Part shown: in pieces, positions 50,058 through 61,747 of the stretch | Position numbering within the stretch: the stretch's first letter is position 1 | Layout of the letters: every line of letters starts with the position of its first letter | NCBI GenBank assembly: GCA_008931825.1 | Contig: QXVZ01020756.1 | Coordinates: forward strand, 124,001-188,000 | From: Phallusia fumigata | Lineage: Eukaryota; Chordata; Ascidiacea; Phlebobranchia; Ascidiidae | DNA: 64,000 nt | Direction: 5' to 3' | Program-made: the position numbers and the translations under genes | Notes under the pieces: model-generated | The model's input: the letters and a program-made list of their open reading frames with translations, nothing else | What the model was told of the DNA's origin: nothing | Database searches by the model: none

Positions 50058-52156
50058 TGTACGCTGACATCATGTTCAGAACAATACCTGGCTGCTAAGT
50101 TTCTGACAAAAACAAAAATCAGATTAAATACAATAATTTTATGCTAATAAAACTGAAGTGCATTTTCAAACATGCTACCTTATTCAATTTGCTGCTGTGA
50201 AATATTATTGTTTCGCTGCAAAATTATACACTATTCACTACAACAAACTTAAAGCAGTTGGCCCAAACAATACTCAGATAAACATATTTTGCGCGAGGTC
50301 GAAACGAAAAACAAATCATTTCTTGTTACTTTCTTAAACTGCCTTGTCGTCATGCTGACATCTCGATGAACCTCCAACTACTAAACCCATAAGCGGGAAC
50401 GGGTGGGATTTTATGCGCTATCAAAACACCTACGCATAAGCACGCGTGACATCTAACAATTTGCCTGATCTCATGACTGCGATGACTCAAAAAACAGGCG
50501 AAGCTTTTATATCATCGAGGAACTGTTTTCTACACTGTTCCACTAAATTGTTAAAGCGATTACGCACTTTTACATTGTCCGTGGTACACGTATGTAGTTA
50601 TGAAGTGTGCTACAAAAACTCACAAATATCAGTTGACATCGTTCTTTGTCCAACCCCAGAACTACTTGTTTTGTGGGGCTCGGTCTAGAAAGTTCCAGTT
50701 TATGATCGATTATGTCACCCCGAGCCATGTATTCATCCGCCGTATAAATAATTAATTTAACTCGGTTAGACTGAACATTAACTAATATTTGTCGTACTTA
50801 CTGTTTTAAACACATATTATACACATTATGACGTGATGTTAAAAGAAATAAGTTTAAATTAAATTTGCTCGTGAGTAAATAAACCCTAAACTCCTGCAGT
50901 GCAAGTGTTGCGCAATCCGTCGATGATGGGAAATACCCAACACGTACAGCACCTTGGCAAGCCCGAACACGCCTCTGGGACCTTCGCAACAAGTTGAAAT
51001 TCAGCAAATTAAAAAATGCACCTCCATTTGAAAAAATCATATTTCCGAGTAATTTAAAAATACATCTGTGTTGACAGAAAGGGAAAAGGTTTGTGGCAAC
51101 TAAAAATGCTTGTAAAGAACTGCGGCGCTGTCAGATATTTTTGACAAAACGCAATAAATTTGTTTGCAGATTTGTATTAAGACGATGAAACTAGTTTAAG
51201 TCAACATACAAATTTTTGTAAATTTGGTTTCCGACAACCACGTGTGCAAAACGAAATGAAAACCAAGAGGAAGAGGACAATTTGTTTAAGGCCCAAGCTA
51301 TGTATGCTACTTTGAACGGTTGTACAAATTTTGGAGGCCCGCTTTGTCGAATGTGTAACATAAACTTTCTCTTTTGTATATCACAACATTTTGGGGACAC
51401 AATAATCTGTGGTGTTTGACCTTCCCTACTACTGCCATTTTCCTGCAACCAAAGCTTAAACATGCAAAATGTTATGTTTAGACGAAGTTGGGAGTTGTTT
51501 GGTGTACGCCAGGAGTTTATATTTTTAATACTCTTTGGTGCACCCGACATGTTGCTTTGTTATACCTTCTAATCGGATCTTTAGCACCCAACTGTGGGTG
51601 CAACAAACAACAATAAAATGTATTTAGTTTAACTGAACCTACAGGACAGTCGGAAAAATACTTGTAGATTGAGGCAAATATTTATTTTGTGGTATATGAT
51701 ACGCATTTCCCCCTCTATTTAGCACTGCAGGTTGCCTATATTGGCAAGAAGACTACCATTTTCACACAACTAATCTAAAAGAATCCCTTGATGTTGTGTC
51801 GGCGTTCGCGTGGTACTTCTGTATTAACTTGATTTTTGACAATAAATCGGATCATCGCAGCGTGAAAATCGTAGTATGTGTAACATGTGGCACTTTGATG
51901 CATTGAACTGTGCGGAGACAATATTGTATTGTATATCCTGTATTGTGAGTTGTTACACAACCATTTGTAGCAATCGATTGTGATTTGATTATTGCATTGC
52001 CTGCAGTATGTGTTTCCTAGCTGAGCCAAACCCAATCTAACCAAGAGGATGGTAGAAATTTGTAATCTTTTAGTGTCAACAATACCGCTGTACATTTTAG
52101 ACTTGTGATCAATGATATATTTTAATGTTGTTTTGCAGAGTGGAAATAACACAACA
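50058..52156. promoter_or_regulatory. CpG-rich divergent promoter region between C/EBP and SLC39A11
   Basis: The two genes diverge from this 2.1-kb gap. CpG is frequent: 28 by hand in 50281-50880, against about 3 in 600 bp in the flanking gene bodies. It therefore stands out as an unmethylated-looking island. No conserved gene is seen; the minus-strand frames 51191-51550 and 51775-52152 have no recognisable domain. A CAG acceptor at 52136-52138 precedes the SLC39A11 start. Confidence 0.5.
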
Positions 52157-53119
52157 ATGATTAGGGGCTTGGGACCGGTTCAGCAGGCAGCTTTGGGTAC
52201 TCTTTTTACCTGGGGTGTAACTGCAGCAGGGTCAGCACTTGTATTTGTATTTCACTCTGGACACAGAAAAGTTCTTGATGGTAGCTTGGGCTTTGCTTCC
52301 GGTGTAATGCTAGCAGCCTCATACTGGTCTCTTTTAGCTCCTGCATTTGACATGGCTGCATCCAGCGGTACATATGGAGATCACACCTATCTGCCTGTTG
52401 GACTTGGTTTTGCTCTGGGTGCTGCCTTTGTTTACTTTGCGGACATTGTTTTGCAGCAGTTGGGAACACCAAACAATGTTGTGGCTGCATTAGGAAAAGA
52501 CCCCAAAGCTGTTGAAGAGGTTGTGGCACCATCTAGTGAAATTGAGGTTGAAACTGGAGGGTCATTAAAAAGGCGTCATGTCAAGGAACAAGAATCCAAT
52601 GGCTTTATTGTGGAAAAAGTAACATCAGTAGCAAATGAACAAAAGAATAAAGTGTTGTCATGGAAGCGTGTCCTTCTGCTCATAATAGCAATTACCATAC
52701 ATAATATCCCTGAAGGACTAGCAGTTGGCGTAGGTTTTGGAGCCGTTGGCAAATCACAGCTTTCCACATTTGAGAATGCCCGAAACTTAGCTATTGGTAT
52801 TGGCTTGCAAAATTTTCCAGAAGGACTTGCTGTTAGCCTTCCTCTTCGTGGATCTGGACTGAGTGTCTGGAAATCATTTTGGTATGGTCAGCTCAGTGGC
52901 ATGGTAGAACCCATGGCTGGTATTTTAGGTGCTTTAGCTGTAAGTGTTGCTGAGCCTGTACTGCCGTATGCTCTTGCATTTGCTGCTGGAGCTATGATTT
53001 ATGTTGTAAATGATGACATCATACCAGAGGCACAAATGTGTGGAAATGGAAAACTAGCATCTATGATGTCAATCGTAGGTTTTATTGTTATGATGTCAAT
53101 GGATGTTGGATTGGGCTGA
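52157..53119 (+). CDS. SLC39A11: Zinc transporter ZIP11, intronless coding region
   Basis: Membrane transporter of the ZIP family, gufA branch, which moves zinc (and possibly copper) into the cytosol; mammalian ZIP11 is mainly on Golgi or nuclear membranes. It has 320 residues from the ATG at 52157. This start was chosen because a splice acceptor ends at 52138, so the upstream in-frame codons are probably not in the mRNA. Several membrane helices are visible with a polar loop in the middle (about 120-175). The metal-site motifs His-Asn-Ile-Pro-Glu-Gly and Gln-Asn-Phe-Pro-Glu-Gly are intact. The C-terminal third, including Trp-Tyr-Gly-Gln-Leu-Ser-Gly-Met-Val-Glu-Pro, Asp-Asp-Ile-Ile-Pro-Glu-Ala and the terminal Asp-Val-Gly-Leu-Gly, is near identical to vertebrate ZIP11. 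The vertebrate gene has many introns, so one exon here is notable. Confidence 0.95.
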   Translation: MIRGLGPVQQAALGTLFTWGVTAAGSALVFVFHSGHRKVLDGSLGFASGVMLAASYWSLLAPAFDMAASSGTYGDHTYLPVGLGFALGAAFVYFADIVLQQLGTPNNVVAALGKDPKAVEEVVAPSSEIEVETGGSLKRRHVKEQESNGFIVEKVTSVANEQKNKVLSWKRVLLLIIAITIHNIPEGLAVGVGFGAVGKSQLSTFENARNLAIGIGLQNFPEGLAVSLPLRGSGLSVWKSFWYGQLSGMVEPMAGILGALAVSVAEPVLPYALAFAAGAMIYVVNDDIIPEAQMCGNGKLASMMSIVGFIVMMSMDVGLG

Positions 53120-54883
53120 CCATGATGGGTTATATAAGACATACGTTTTTTCCACAATGGGTTGATTTTGTCACCTTAAATGATCAATCTCTCACCTAGA
53201 GCAAATTTAGGAGCATAGTTAGTCAGTTATTTGTGGCTTTCTTATAATATGCTGTGATATTAAACCCTATTTGTAGCAGGTATTTTTTTAGTTTTAAAGC
53301 ACACCATCAGAAAATTACATTGTTCTTCAAACTTCGCACATTTAGACCAATGAAAATATAGGTGCAATTTTATTACCATTAATTGTTACAACTTTCTCAT
53401 GTTCCATTCTAATTGGGTCTTTCTGAAAAACTGATTGTGTAAATTACACATGTTTGATTACACATCTAATATTAATGATGAAATATGTATTTGTTTGTGT
53501 ACTTTAAAGTTTAAATGGTCAAATTTTGTTTTACATCTTCAAGTTTTTACTGTTGTGTGCAATACAATTATTACATTAGATACGTACCAGCTTATTAAAC
53601 AACTCACATGTAGAAAAAATGCCCTAAATCTCTGTATAGAAGGTTTTATGTAACTACTGCTTGTTTTGGAAAGTTACATTAGTCTTTATCTTAAGTCTTC
53701 TTGACTTTGCAGAAAATCAGTGCCATGATATGCACTTTTGTGTTTCAGAAGTAATGAAATATGTTTAACAATTTAGTAGCAAAAACTAAAAGTTAATAGT
53801 GACTGATATTATTGGTTTACAATACATCATTAAAACCTTGCATAGCTTTAAGGTACCGAATGTGTTTTTCTAAAGTACGCATGTCAGCTTGTTGCTGTTG
53901 GTTGATTGTCAATGATTTACATTTTAAAAATTATGAGCTATAATTTGACATGTTTACCTTTCATTGCATAGTGCAAACATAATCGTGTGATAAAAAGTGT
54001 TCACCACACTGAATTCTGCAGTATCGAATGAAGTTAGCTGTTATTGTTGATGTTTTTTGTGTATCGTCAGGTTTACATCATTGTTACACTGCAAAATATG
54101 CATGCTTTATGAGTTTGAAAATCTTGGCAAAGCATTTTAAAACTGATAAAATACTCGTGTACTGTAGTGTACTGCATAGTTATTTAAGTACAATTTAATT
54201 AAAGATTCTTGCTCAGGTTTTAATATATTCTGTAAAAAAACAGTTAAAAAGTTATATGAAGCTTGCCTATAAATCTTTGCTTCATCCAAACTGGGTTACT
54301 GGTACAGTTTAGTTTTCAAATCTATTGCAGTTTTTTACAAAAAGTTTTTTGGTGTCAATTTCTTGTTATCTCCAACTTAATGCCTTACATTTAGGCTTGG
54401 TGCGGTTTGTTTCCATGTGCCTTTGTTTCCATATACTATCCTGAAATACCAGAATTGCTACACATTAAAGATGTGGTTGTTTTCAACATGTAGGAAAATA
54501 ATAATGAGTAGATGCGGATTTATGTGTTTTTACAAAAACCAGTTTAGTTTCAAATTGTTGTTAATTTTTTCATTTATAGAAATTAATACACACCTTATTT
54601 GTTAGAAAGGGCTAACAAATATAGGCAACATTATCTTACTGTAAAATGTGTCGTTTTCTTTATGGAACATGTATTCTTATTTATTGCTTTCATATAACCA
54701 ACATTATCTTTGGTTCTTGGAATTTTGCCTAGTGTATATGCTACAAATTCTATACATTGAGTAAAAATTGTATTTTCTATTTAGAAACTTTAAAAATAAG
54801 ATATGGTGGAAATCTGATCATAGTTACTGTATCCTGGTGAAAAGACTGGCACAGAAAAAATAAAATGCTGATTGACAAAAGCA
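53120..54883. other. SLC39A11 3' region and C14orf119 leader
   Basis: CpG-poor (about 3 in 53121-53720 by hand) and AT-rich, with no supported gene. Most is likely the SLC39A11 3' untranslated region. TATTTAG at about 54777-54783 could be an acceptor for the C14orf119 leader. Confidence 0.4.
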
Positions 54884-56007
54884 ATGGATGAAGAACACAT
54901 TGAATACGCAACTCTGCGAGAAATTAACTGCACTGTTCATTGGTTTCAACACTGGAATGGCAGACAAAGAGAGTTGTTTCTAAAAGATTTGTTGGCCAAA
55001 GCTCTTCCTAGCCAGGTATGCAACTTACGAATTTTTTTAAAAAAGGATTCAGTTTTTTGACAATATAAAAAATAAATGTGACACATCAACTTTTAAACAA
55101 GACTTGTTCACAAAGTAAAGTTTGTTACAACTTAACTATTCTTTATTGTACCTTTGTTTTATTACAATTTATTATGGGTCCCCTTCATTGATATTGTTTT
55201 CACTCTGTTTGTTTTTTCTTTTTTTCTACCCCAAGTTGTCCATGTCGTTTTGCCATAGAATGTTTGGTGGATTTGGATAAAACTTTCACTGCTTGGTAGA
55301 TGGGATCATGAAGTTGTGCCCTCTGTTACATTTGACCCTATAGCTCCAGTGGTTAACCCACCAGCCCCCAAAAATAAATAGCGTAGGTAACTATAGGACC
55401 CCAATGTAAAATAATGTAGAAAATATATCCTCTTTTTAAATTGGTTAAATCATGCTTAAATTTTGAAAATGATTGAGAACCATTGGACTAAACCTTTCAG
55501 ATTGATAAATGTAGTAGCCTTACTTTTTAGTTTATGTCATGAATTTTCAGCAAACATAAAGACTGTTAGATTTTCCCTTTCAGTTGCATTAATGCACATG
55601 ATTCATTGTTTTATATGATCCTAATCACAGTGGAAATCATTGCTGTTTATATCCTAGGATAAAAATTTGCTGCTGTCATCAGCTCTTCTATTGATTTCAA
55701 GAACTAGCATAAATGCTTGAATAGGATAAATGGCAAGACCTTATAAAAAGAAAAACTCTTTTTGCTGTTGGTGTTAAGATTTTGATTATTCTTTCAGGTC
55801 GATCTTCTTTTAGATGCAATAAATGATATGAATGTGCGTGACCAACCACCAAACATTTTTGAATGTCAACTGCGCTTATTTGGACAATGGTTCAACGAAT
55901 GGTCCATACCAGCAAGAAATTATTTTGTTGAGAAACTGAGATTATTTGATCCGGATTTTATTGGACAGTTTTACAACAATGTACGTCAATGTGGAAACAC
56001 ATCATGA
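54884..56007 (+). CDS. C14orf119: C14orf119 homologue, two exons
   Basis: Small conserved animal protein of unknown biochemical role. Exons 54884-55015 and 55798-56007; 342 nt, 113 residues. The vertebrate pattern is kept: Glu-x-x-Cys-x-x-His-Trp-Phe then Trp-x-Gly-x-Gln-Arg-Glu-x-Phe-Leu-x-Asp-Leu-x-Ala-Lys-Ala, a linker with Pro-Pro-x-Ile-Phe-Glu-Cys-Gln-Leu, then Gln-Trp-Phe-x-x-Trp and Glu-Pro/Pro-Asp-Phe-x-x-x-Phe-Tyr. The human protein has a longer, low-complexity N-terminus that is missing here. The intron holds a GGGTCC-family repeat. The stop follows four codons after a possible donor (55983), so a further exon cannot be excluded. Confidence 0.88.
55172..55410. mobile_element. GGGTCC-ended repeat, short copy
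   Basis: It starts ATTATGGGTCCCCTTC and ends with a near reverse complement (GGACCCCAATG). The internal order (T-rich tract, then CCCATAGC/CCTATAGCTCCAGTGG words) matches the unit at 41018-41592. It is shorter, so it has lost internal sequence. It lies in the C14orf119 intron. Confidence 0.6.
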
Positions 56008-57185
56008 CATATCAAAGCCTCTGTAAAATGATGCTTCGACGTTTGGTTGGCTAAAAACATTTTTAAAAATATGTTCATTTATTGATATTTTGGTTTTATT
56101 CCAAAAATTTTTAAAATTTGGCCAAAACCCAATTAAAAAAAATCCTGTAAAAGTTTTCCTTTGATTAATTTGCTTTTGTATGTCAAAAATAAGTTTTATA
56201 AGTTTACAGAATTTCGGTCAAAACACCTATCAGAATAATGCTTTGGTTTTGCTAATTCCAGCAAACTTCTATTGTCTTTCATATATATATGTTATGACTG
56301 TTTTGGTGCATCACTACTTTATTTTTCATTTTTGCACTCGTACACTCCAATAACATACAGAAAGGTCTACTTTGTGCTTGTTTTTGCAAATCAAACATTG
56401 TGCTGGAAATAGCAACATCACAGTATTGTACAAAAATAATACATCATATGTGTCACTAAAAACAGCATAAAATGTGTCACTAAAAATAAAATTTAATTTT
56501 GTTATGAGTATGGAAAGTAGGGATGTTCTTAGTAGAGTTGTTTCTTGACCAGAGTCTTGAATCTCTAAAGTTTTTTGGGAAATAGTTTCGTCAAAAGAAA
56601 AAGGATTGTAACAATACTACAATAGAGGAAATACATTTCAACAGAAAATGCAGACAAAATGTTATGGCTGTTGTAGACAAAATAATATTGGTTCATACTA
56701 CCTGATATAAACGGCAAATTTAGACTTAAATCGCATAGATTTGACATTCTACTTTGAGCATCCCTAGGGTTAAATCTTGTCAAAGCAAATATTGGCTATT
56801 GTGATGTGGTTACAGGTTTTTGTAATGTTTACCTAAACAAAGCAAGTTTATTTGTATTAAACTAAGGTTACTTTAAAAGGGTTCTGTTTAAATTGAAACA
56901 TCTGCAACAGTGCAAGATATAAAAGTTGTTGTGTGTGAAATGGTTTCATGTGTTCGCAGGGGTTGTTTTGTCAAAATATTACATCTTTTGTTCATCCTTT
57001 CATAACATGTTTGTCCTAACTGCATTTATTAGGGTATTTTGTACACAAAAACTTTCATAATGCCTGTTCATTGCCTAGTGCAGCGGTTTCAAATTTAAAA
57101 CTGCTGGTGTAGTACTTGATTGAAAAACAATAACATACATAACCATTTTTATGTCAAATCTTGTTTTTCTAGGTAATATGTAAAC
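56008..57185. other. Intergenic between C14orf119 and chitobiase copy 1
   Basis: No gene is supported. A short tandem repetition of TGTGTCACTAAAAA occurs at about 56449-56482, and AATAAA follows near 56485. CTAG ending at 57172 is an acceptor 13 bases before the chitobiase start. Confidence 0.4.
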
Positions 57186-58274
57186 ATGTCATTAACTTTG
57201 GGGCTTTTGTTTTTTATTCAACTCCTGACTTCTGTACTGGGGATCTGTCCATGTTCAAATCCATATCTATGCAAACCTGTTTCGAAGCAGTACAAAAAAG
57301 AACTTGTAACTTTTGGTGGCTCTCCTGGTTGGAAAAGCTGGAACTGGACTGGAATAACAAACCTTGTTGCCCTGTGTGATTTAACAACAACAGACTGCAA
57401 AGAACTTTACTGTTATGCCCATTCCCAAGGTGTTAGAGTGACCAAGCTTGTTAGCGTTGGTCAGAACGAGTTTGTTAAACTCACTAATGCTACATTTCGA
57501 CACCAAATCACTGACAGTTGGTTAGCATGGGTGGAAAACTACTATTTAGATGGCATTAACATTGATATTGAAGGCTCAACGCATGCTCGAGATGTGAGAC
57601 AAGGTATTACTGACCTTACAAATGAAACCTACCAGGCTTTAAAGAAATTAAATCCACTGTACACAGTTACATGGGACATTCCATTTAACCCATATGCCTT
57701 AAGATGTGTGGATAGCTTCTGTTTTGACTATGTTTCATTAGCTCAATGCACTGACTATATGATCCTCATGGACTATGATATGATTGCTGGTGGTGCTGTT
57801 GCCAGTGCCAACAGCCCTTACCCTCTGGTAGAAATTGGTTTTAAACATTACATTAAAAATTTATCGATAAACCCAAACCACTTAGTGATGGCGACTCCAT
57901 GGTATGGGTATGACTTTACTTGCACCAACTTTTTCAACAGCACTGGTGATAATTTGTGTGTGGTTCAAAGTCACGTACAGCAAAGCTTTATGAACATTAT
58001 GGCACTTGTCCCTCAAAACATTGGGGGTCTGAAGTGGGATAAAACAGCTGAGTCACCTTTTTTCACAATGAAGCAGGATGGTATTTATCATCAGTTGTGG
58101 TTTGACAATGTCCACAGTTTGAGTATTAAGTATAAACTTGCTGTTCAGCTTGGACTTAGAGGTTTAGGAATGTGGACTGCTGACAATCTCAATTACCTAT
58201 CTTCTAATCCAAAAGTCATGAAGCAAACACATGATATGTGGAATGCCATAACTGCTTATGATCTAATGCTGTAA
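57186..58274 (+). CDS. CTBS: Di-N-acetylchitobiase, GH18, copy 1, intronless
   Basis: Lysosomal-type glycosidase that removes the reducing-end GlcNAc from chitobiose cores of free glycans after asparagine-linked chains are released. 362 residues; signal peptide 1 to about 19, then a Cys-rich mature start (Cys-Pro-Cys). The GH18 active-site motif Asp-Gly-Ile-Asn-Ile-Asp-Ile-Glu spans 122-129, with Glu129 the catalytic acid. Later signatures include Met-Asp-Tyr-Asp and Pro-Trp-Tyr-Gly-Tyr-Asp, and near the end Leu-Gly-Leu-Arg-Gly-Leu-Gly-Met-Trp, as in vertebrate CTBS. Several Asn-x-Ser/Thr sites fit a glycosylated enzyme. The whole product is in one exon, unlike the multi-exon vertebrate gene. 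A splice acceptor lies 13 bases upstream of the ATG. Copy 2 follows at 58844. Confidence 0.93.
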   Translation: MSLTLGLLFFIQLLTSVLGICPCSNPYLCKPVSKQYKKELVTFGGSPGWKSWNWTGITNLVALCDLTTTDCKELYCYAHSQGVRVTKLVSVGQNEFVKLTNATFRHQITDSWLAWVENYYLDGINIDIEGSTHARDVRQGITDLTNETYQALKKLNPLYTVTWDIPFNPYALRCVDSFCFDYVSLAQCTDYMILMDYDMIAGGAVASANSPYPLVEIGFKHYIKNLSINPNHLVMATPWYGYDFTCTNFFNSTGDNLCVVQSHVQQSFMNIMALVPQNIGGLKWDKTAESPFFTMKQDGIYHQLWFDNVHSLSIKYKLAVQLGLRGLGMWTADNLNYLSSNPKVMKQTHDMWNAITAYDLML

Positions 58275-58843
58275 TTTTCTTTTTTAACTGTGTTTATTTG
58301 GATATTATTGGGAACAGTGTATTTCAGATCTTGTCTAGCACTTGCTTGAATAGCTTATACACCAAGGTACTTCTAACTCTTACTGAGTTTAAAACATCAG
58401 CAATTCCTTTTTCATTTTTGCATCCTCACATTTGTTTTTGTCAATGTTATAATTTTGTTTGTGGACCTGGTATTGCTAAAATTTGAAGTTCATAGTTAAG
58501 TGCATTGTTAATCAAGTTATATCCTTTTTTGTACAGCCTTTAACATTTTGGTGCTTGGTAATGTAAAGTGCTTTACCTGCAGCATTCACACTGTGATTTA
58601 TCAACAATAACCTAATGCCATACACGATTTTTACAAATAAATTAACAATTGGTGTCACAATTTGCAAATCTTTTTGAAATTGTAGGCAAATTAATTTGCG
58701 TTCAGATTTGGAAAAAAGTACATTAAGACTTAAAACTTGTTGCAAATTTTTTGTGCAATAACTCTTTTCATGCTGTAGTTTTGGTAACATTTCAAATGCA
58801 GTTGTGTTTTTTTATTAGCTACAATAGGTGTGTTTGCTGCAAA
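58275..58843. other. Gap between chitobiase copies
   Basis: 569 bases. It includes an AATAAA at 58636-58641, a likely 3' end signal of copy 1, and a pyrimidine-rich TTTTTTTATTAG acceptor ending at 58818, 25 bases before copy 2. I see no other gene. Confidence 0.45.
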
Positions 58844-59941
58844 ATGTCACTGTTTGCATTTTTGATCATTCTTGTAGCTGGGATTACTTCAGCTATTCAG
58901 CCGTGTCCTTGTTCAACACCAGACTTGTGCAAACCGGTTGCTAAACAGTACAAAAAAGAGTTGGTTGTTTTTGGTGGTGCCCCTGGTTGGAAAAACTGGA
59001 ATTGGACAGAAATAACTAATATTGTTGCACTATGTGATCTAAATTCTGCAGACTGCCAGGATATGTACTGCTTTGCACATTCCAAAGATGTGCGGGTAAC
59101 TAGACTTGTCTCTGTTGCTGTTGAAGACTTTGTAAAACTTTCAGATGCAACCTTTCGTCAACAAATTACTAAAAGTTGGTTAGGCTTGGTTCAAAATTAC
59201 AGCCTGGATGGTATTAACATTGACATTGAAGGGGCGGCGTTCACAATTGATGTCAAACAAGGAATAACAGATTTAACAAATGAGTCTAACATTGCTTTGA
59301 AGGCAATCAACCCTCTATACTTGGTGACGTTTGATATACCCTACACACCTTATCTAGTAGGCTGCTTCGATGGGTATTGTTATGACTATGTTTCGCTGGC
59401 AAAGTGCACTGACTATATGGTTGTAATGGATTATGATGCAACTATTGACCTTCTTGTTGCTAGCGCCAACAGTCCCATTCCCCTCCTTAAAGAGTCTTAT
59501 GACCTGTACATAAAAAACTTGTCAATAGACCCAAACCTACTTGTCATGGCCGTTCCTTGGTATGGATATGACTACACATGCAAGTGGTTTTTAAATGCAA
59601 CTGGTGATAACTTATGTGTTATAGCTGGAATGCCTAATACACAAAGAGGTTTTAGAGACATCATGGTGTTGTTTGAACAGAACATTGGCGGCATGAAGTG
59701 GGACACAAAAGCTGCATCACCGTTTTTCACAATTAAGCAAGATAGTGTTTTTCACCAGTTGCGATTTGACAACCAGGAAAGTTTGACTGTGAAATATGAA
59801 TTGGCTAAAAACCTTGGACTAAGAGGTTTAGGGATGTGGACAGCTGATGATTTGAATTATACCTCAATGGATCCTGGTATTGTGAAGCAAACTAAGTCAA
59901 TGTGGGATTTGATTGCCTCATATGTGAAAATGCTGATATAA
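58844..59941 (+). CDS. CTBS: Di-N-acetylchitobiase, GH18, copy 2, intronless
   Basis: Second tandem copy, 365 residues in one exon. The same frame is open further upstream to 58751, but a splice acceptor at 58818 and the match of MSLFAF to copy 1's MSLTLG favour the start at 58844. The signal peptide is about 1-18. The active-site motif Asp-Gly-Ile-Asn-Ile-Asp-Ile-Glu again ends at Glu129, and the C-terminal Leu-Gly-Leu-Arg-Gly-Leu-Gly-Met-Trp is kept, so it should be active. Differences from copy 1 are scattered through the protein, indicating an old duplication under constraint in both. A 3' AATAAA is at about 60566. Confidence 0.93.
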   Translation: MSLFAFLIILVAGITSAIQPCPCSTPDLCKPVAKQYKKELVVFGGAPGWKNWNWTEITNIVALCDLNSADCQDMYCFAHSKDVRVTRLVSVAVEDFVKLSDATFRQQITKSWLGLVQNYSLDGINIDIEGAAFTIDVKQGITDLTNESNIALKAINPLYLVTFDIPYTPYLVGCFDGYCYDYVSLAKCTDYMVVMDYDATIDLLVASANSPIPLLKESYDLYIKNLSIDPNLLVMAVPWYGYDYTCKWFLNATGDNLCVIAGMPNTQRGFRDIMVLFEQNIGGMKWDTKAASPFFTIKQDSVFHQLRFDNQESLTVKYELAKNLGLRGLGMWTADDLNYTSMDPGIVKQTKSMWDLIASYVKMLI

Positions 59942-61747
59942 ATGAAAGATACAACTTTCAGTGGAAGATCTAATTCTACTTTTCCACAGAAATCCATGGT
60001 TAAATTACTATTATATTACTCAAGACATATGCAGTGTATTGTTCAAAAAATGATTTTTTTACCTTGCAGATGACATGTTCTGTGTAAAAAATCGAATATG
60101 TTATGCTTTGCACTTACAGCATAGCTGCATGGAATACTGCAATGATCCACCCTTTTCATTTTCTTGTCATAATACCCTCAATTATTAGGCTGGGATTTTT
60201 TTTAACAGAGAGCATACAAATTTAATACTATCTGCATGTTCAGTGCACTTTGTTTCAAAGATTTTGTATCTGTGAAAGCTGCCTATTGATTTTTTTAACT
60301 AAGCACCCAATTTTTTTGGTTAATATTATGCATCTGTTTTCACTTCTGTGGCAATTTATGTTTATTTTCTTTGTTACGCTGTATCTGCAATTAACATTAG
60401 TAATTAAAACAAAAATTTTTTCGACTAAAATGTAGAATGAAGTATTCTAGAACATGCCTGCACAACTGAAAACAGCACAAGTTTCAAAATGGGAAAAAAA
60501 TTGTGGCCTGCATCCAAGCATAGTTGTAAAGTTTACATAATATGATTGTCAAAGCGTTGCATATTAATAAAACTTTCATTAATTAAAAAACAAGCAACAT
60601 TGAAAAGTGTGTCACACAGTACTGAACCTTTTAAAAAAGTATTAAACCAAAACTTTTCAGCATGCCACATGTCAACTGCATCCTCACATAGGTTTTTTGT
60701 GTAATGCAGAAAAGTTTCAAAACACCTTGTGTGCTGCTATAAAAGCTCGGGTTAGGTGTTGTGCAGGCCTGTTATAAAACAAAAAGGGCATTGGTTTTTA
60801 TGTTTAGAGTTTGTGATTATGGTTTCTTCATTCTCATACAATTAAAATGTGTTGTTAAAGCTAGTTGAAATGTACTTGCCATTTTCAAATGTGTTTCAGC
60901 TTATTGCAAGAAATAATCAACTAATCTGAAAGAAGATAATTGATCTTTAAATGCTAAAGTGAACAAGAAATTTGTTTTGCTTTTGATTTTTTTCCTGATA
61001 CTTAAAAAAATGTGCTTGTGTTATTTCATTTTCCGATAAAATGTAAAATTTGAATACCTCTTTTTTGTTTTAACTGTTAAAATTATCTTAACAATCCATC
61101 GAAGAATAGTTTTAATTTCCAACATTGATATCAAACAATTGCTGTTGAATATAATTACTCTGTTTAGTGAGTAATTGTAAAATCCACTGTAGTTTTGCTT
61201 TACATTTATGCAATAAGACAAACACAGGTACCTCATAAATTTTCATTACCTTTATTAAATCCTTTCAAATACTTTCATTTGTACATTGAATTTTTTGTTT
61301 AAATTTTTGACAAAAAAGCATGTTCTTGTCTGGAAATAAAAATGGTTTGGAGTAAGTTTCAAAAAAATCATCTTAACTATACACTGCTTTTCAGCCTTGT
61401 TGGCTGTTTTTTGTCAAATGTAATATTTCATTCATAAATTGCTAGGCAGCCTAATTCTACTTCCCCAAAATGTACTGTGATTTTTAATTGATAGGTGTAT
61501 ATGATATACAAAACAACATTATTAAAATACATGTCATTGCTGTAGCTGTACCAGAAAAATTACTGCAAGCATTTTTAAGTTACATCCACTGATTCAAGCA
61601 ACACTCAAGGTAAGTCACTTAATTCTATGCCAAATTAGTCCTTTGCTACAAAAAACGTGATACTGGTACAGAAGTTACAAAAAAACTAGTTTTTGTAACA
61701 TCGCGTTTGCAAAATTGTAACTGCAGCCTTACCTGCAGAGTCTGACA
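59942..61747. other. Intergenic before NSUN2
   Basis: CpG-poor and AT-rich. It holds the 3' end of chitobiase copy 2 (AATAAA at 60566-60571). A 10-bp-arm hairpin (GTTACAAAAA/TTTTTGTAAC) lies at about 61674-61700. Two CTGCAG acceptor-like sites lie just before the NSUN2 start. No gene is supported. Confidence 0.45.

Noticed and set aside
51191-51550. 119-codon minus-strand open frame in the C/EBP-SLC39A11 gap
   Set aside because: No domain recognised; sits in probable promoter DNA. A lineage-specific gene cannot be excluded.
57186-59941. Polycistronic operon of the two chitobiases
   Set aside because: The 569-base gap contains a poly(A) signal and the pair is better explained as tandem duplication; tunicate operons usually have very short gaps.
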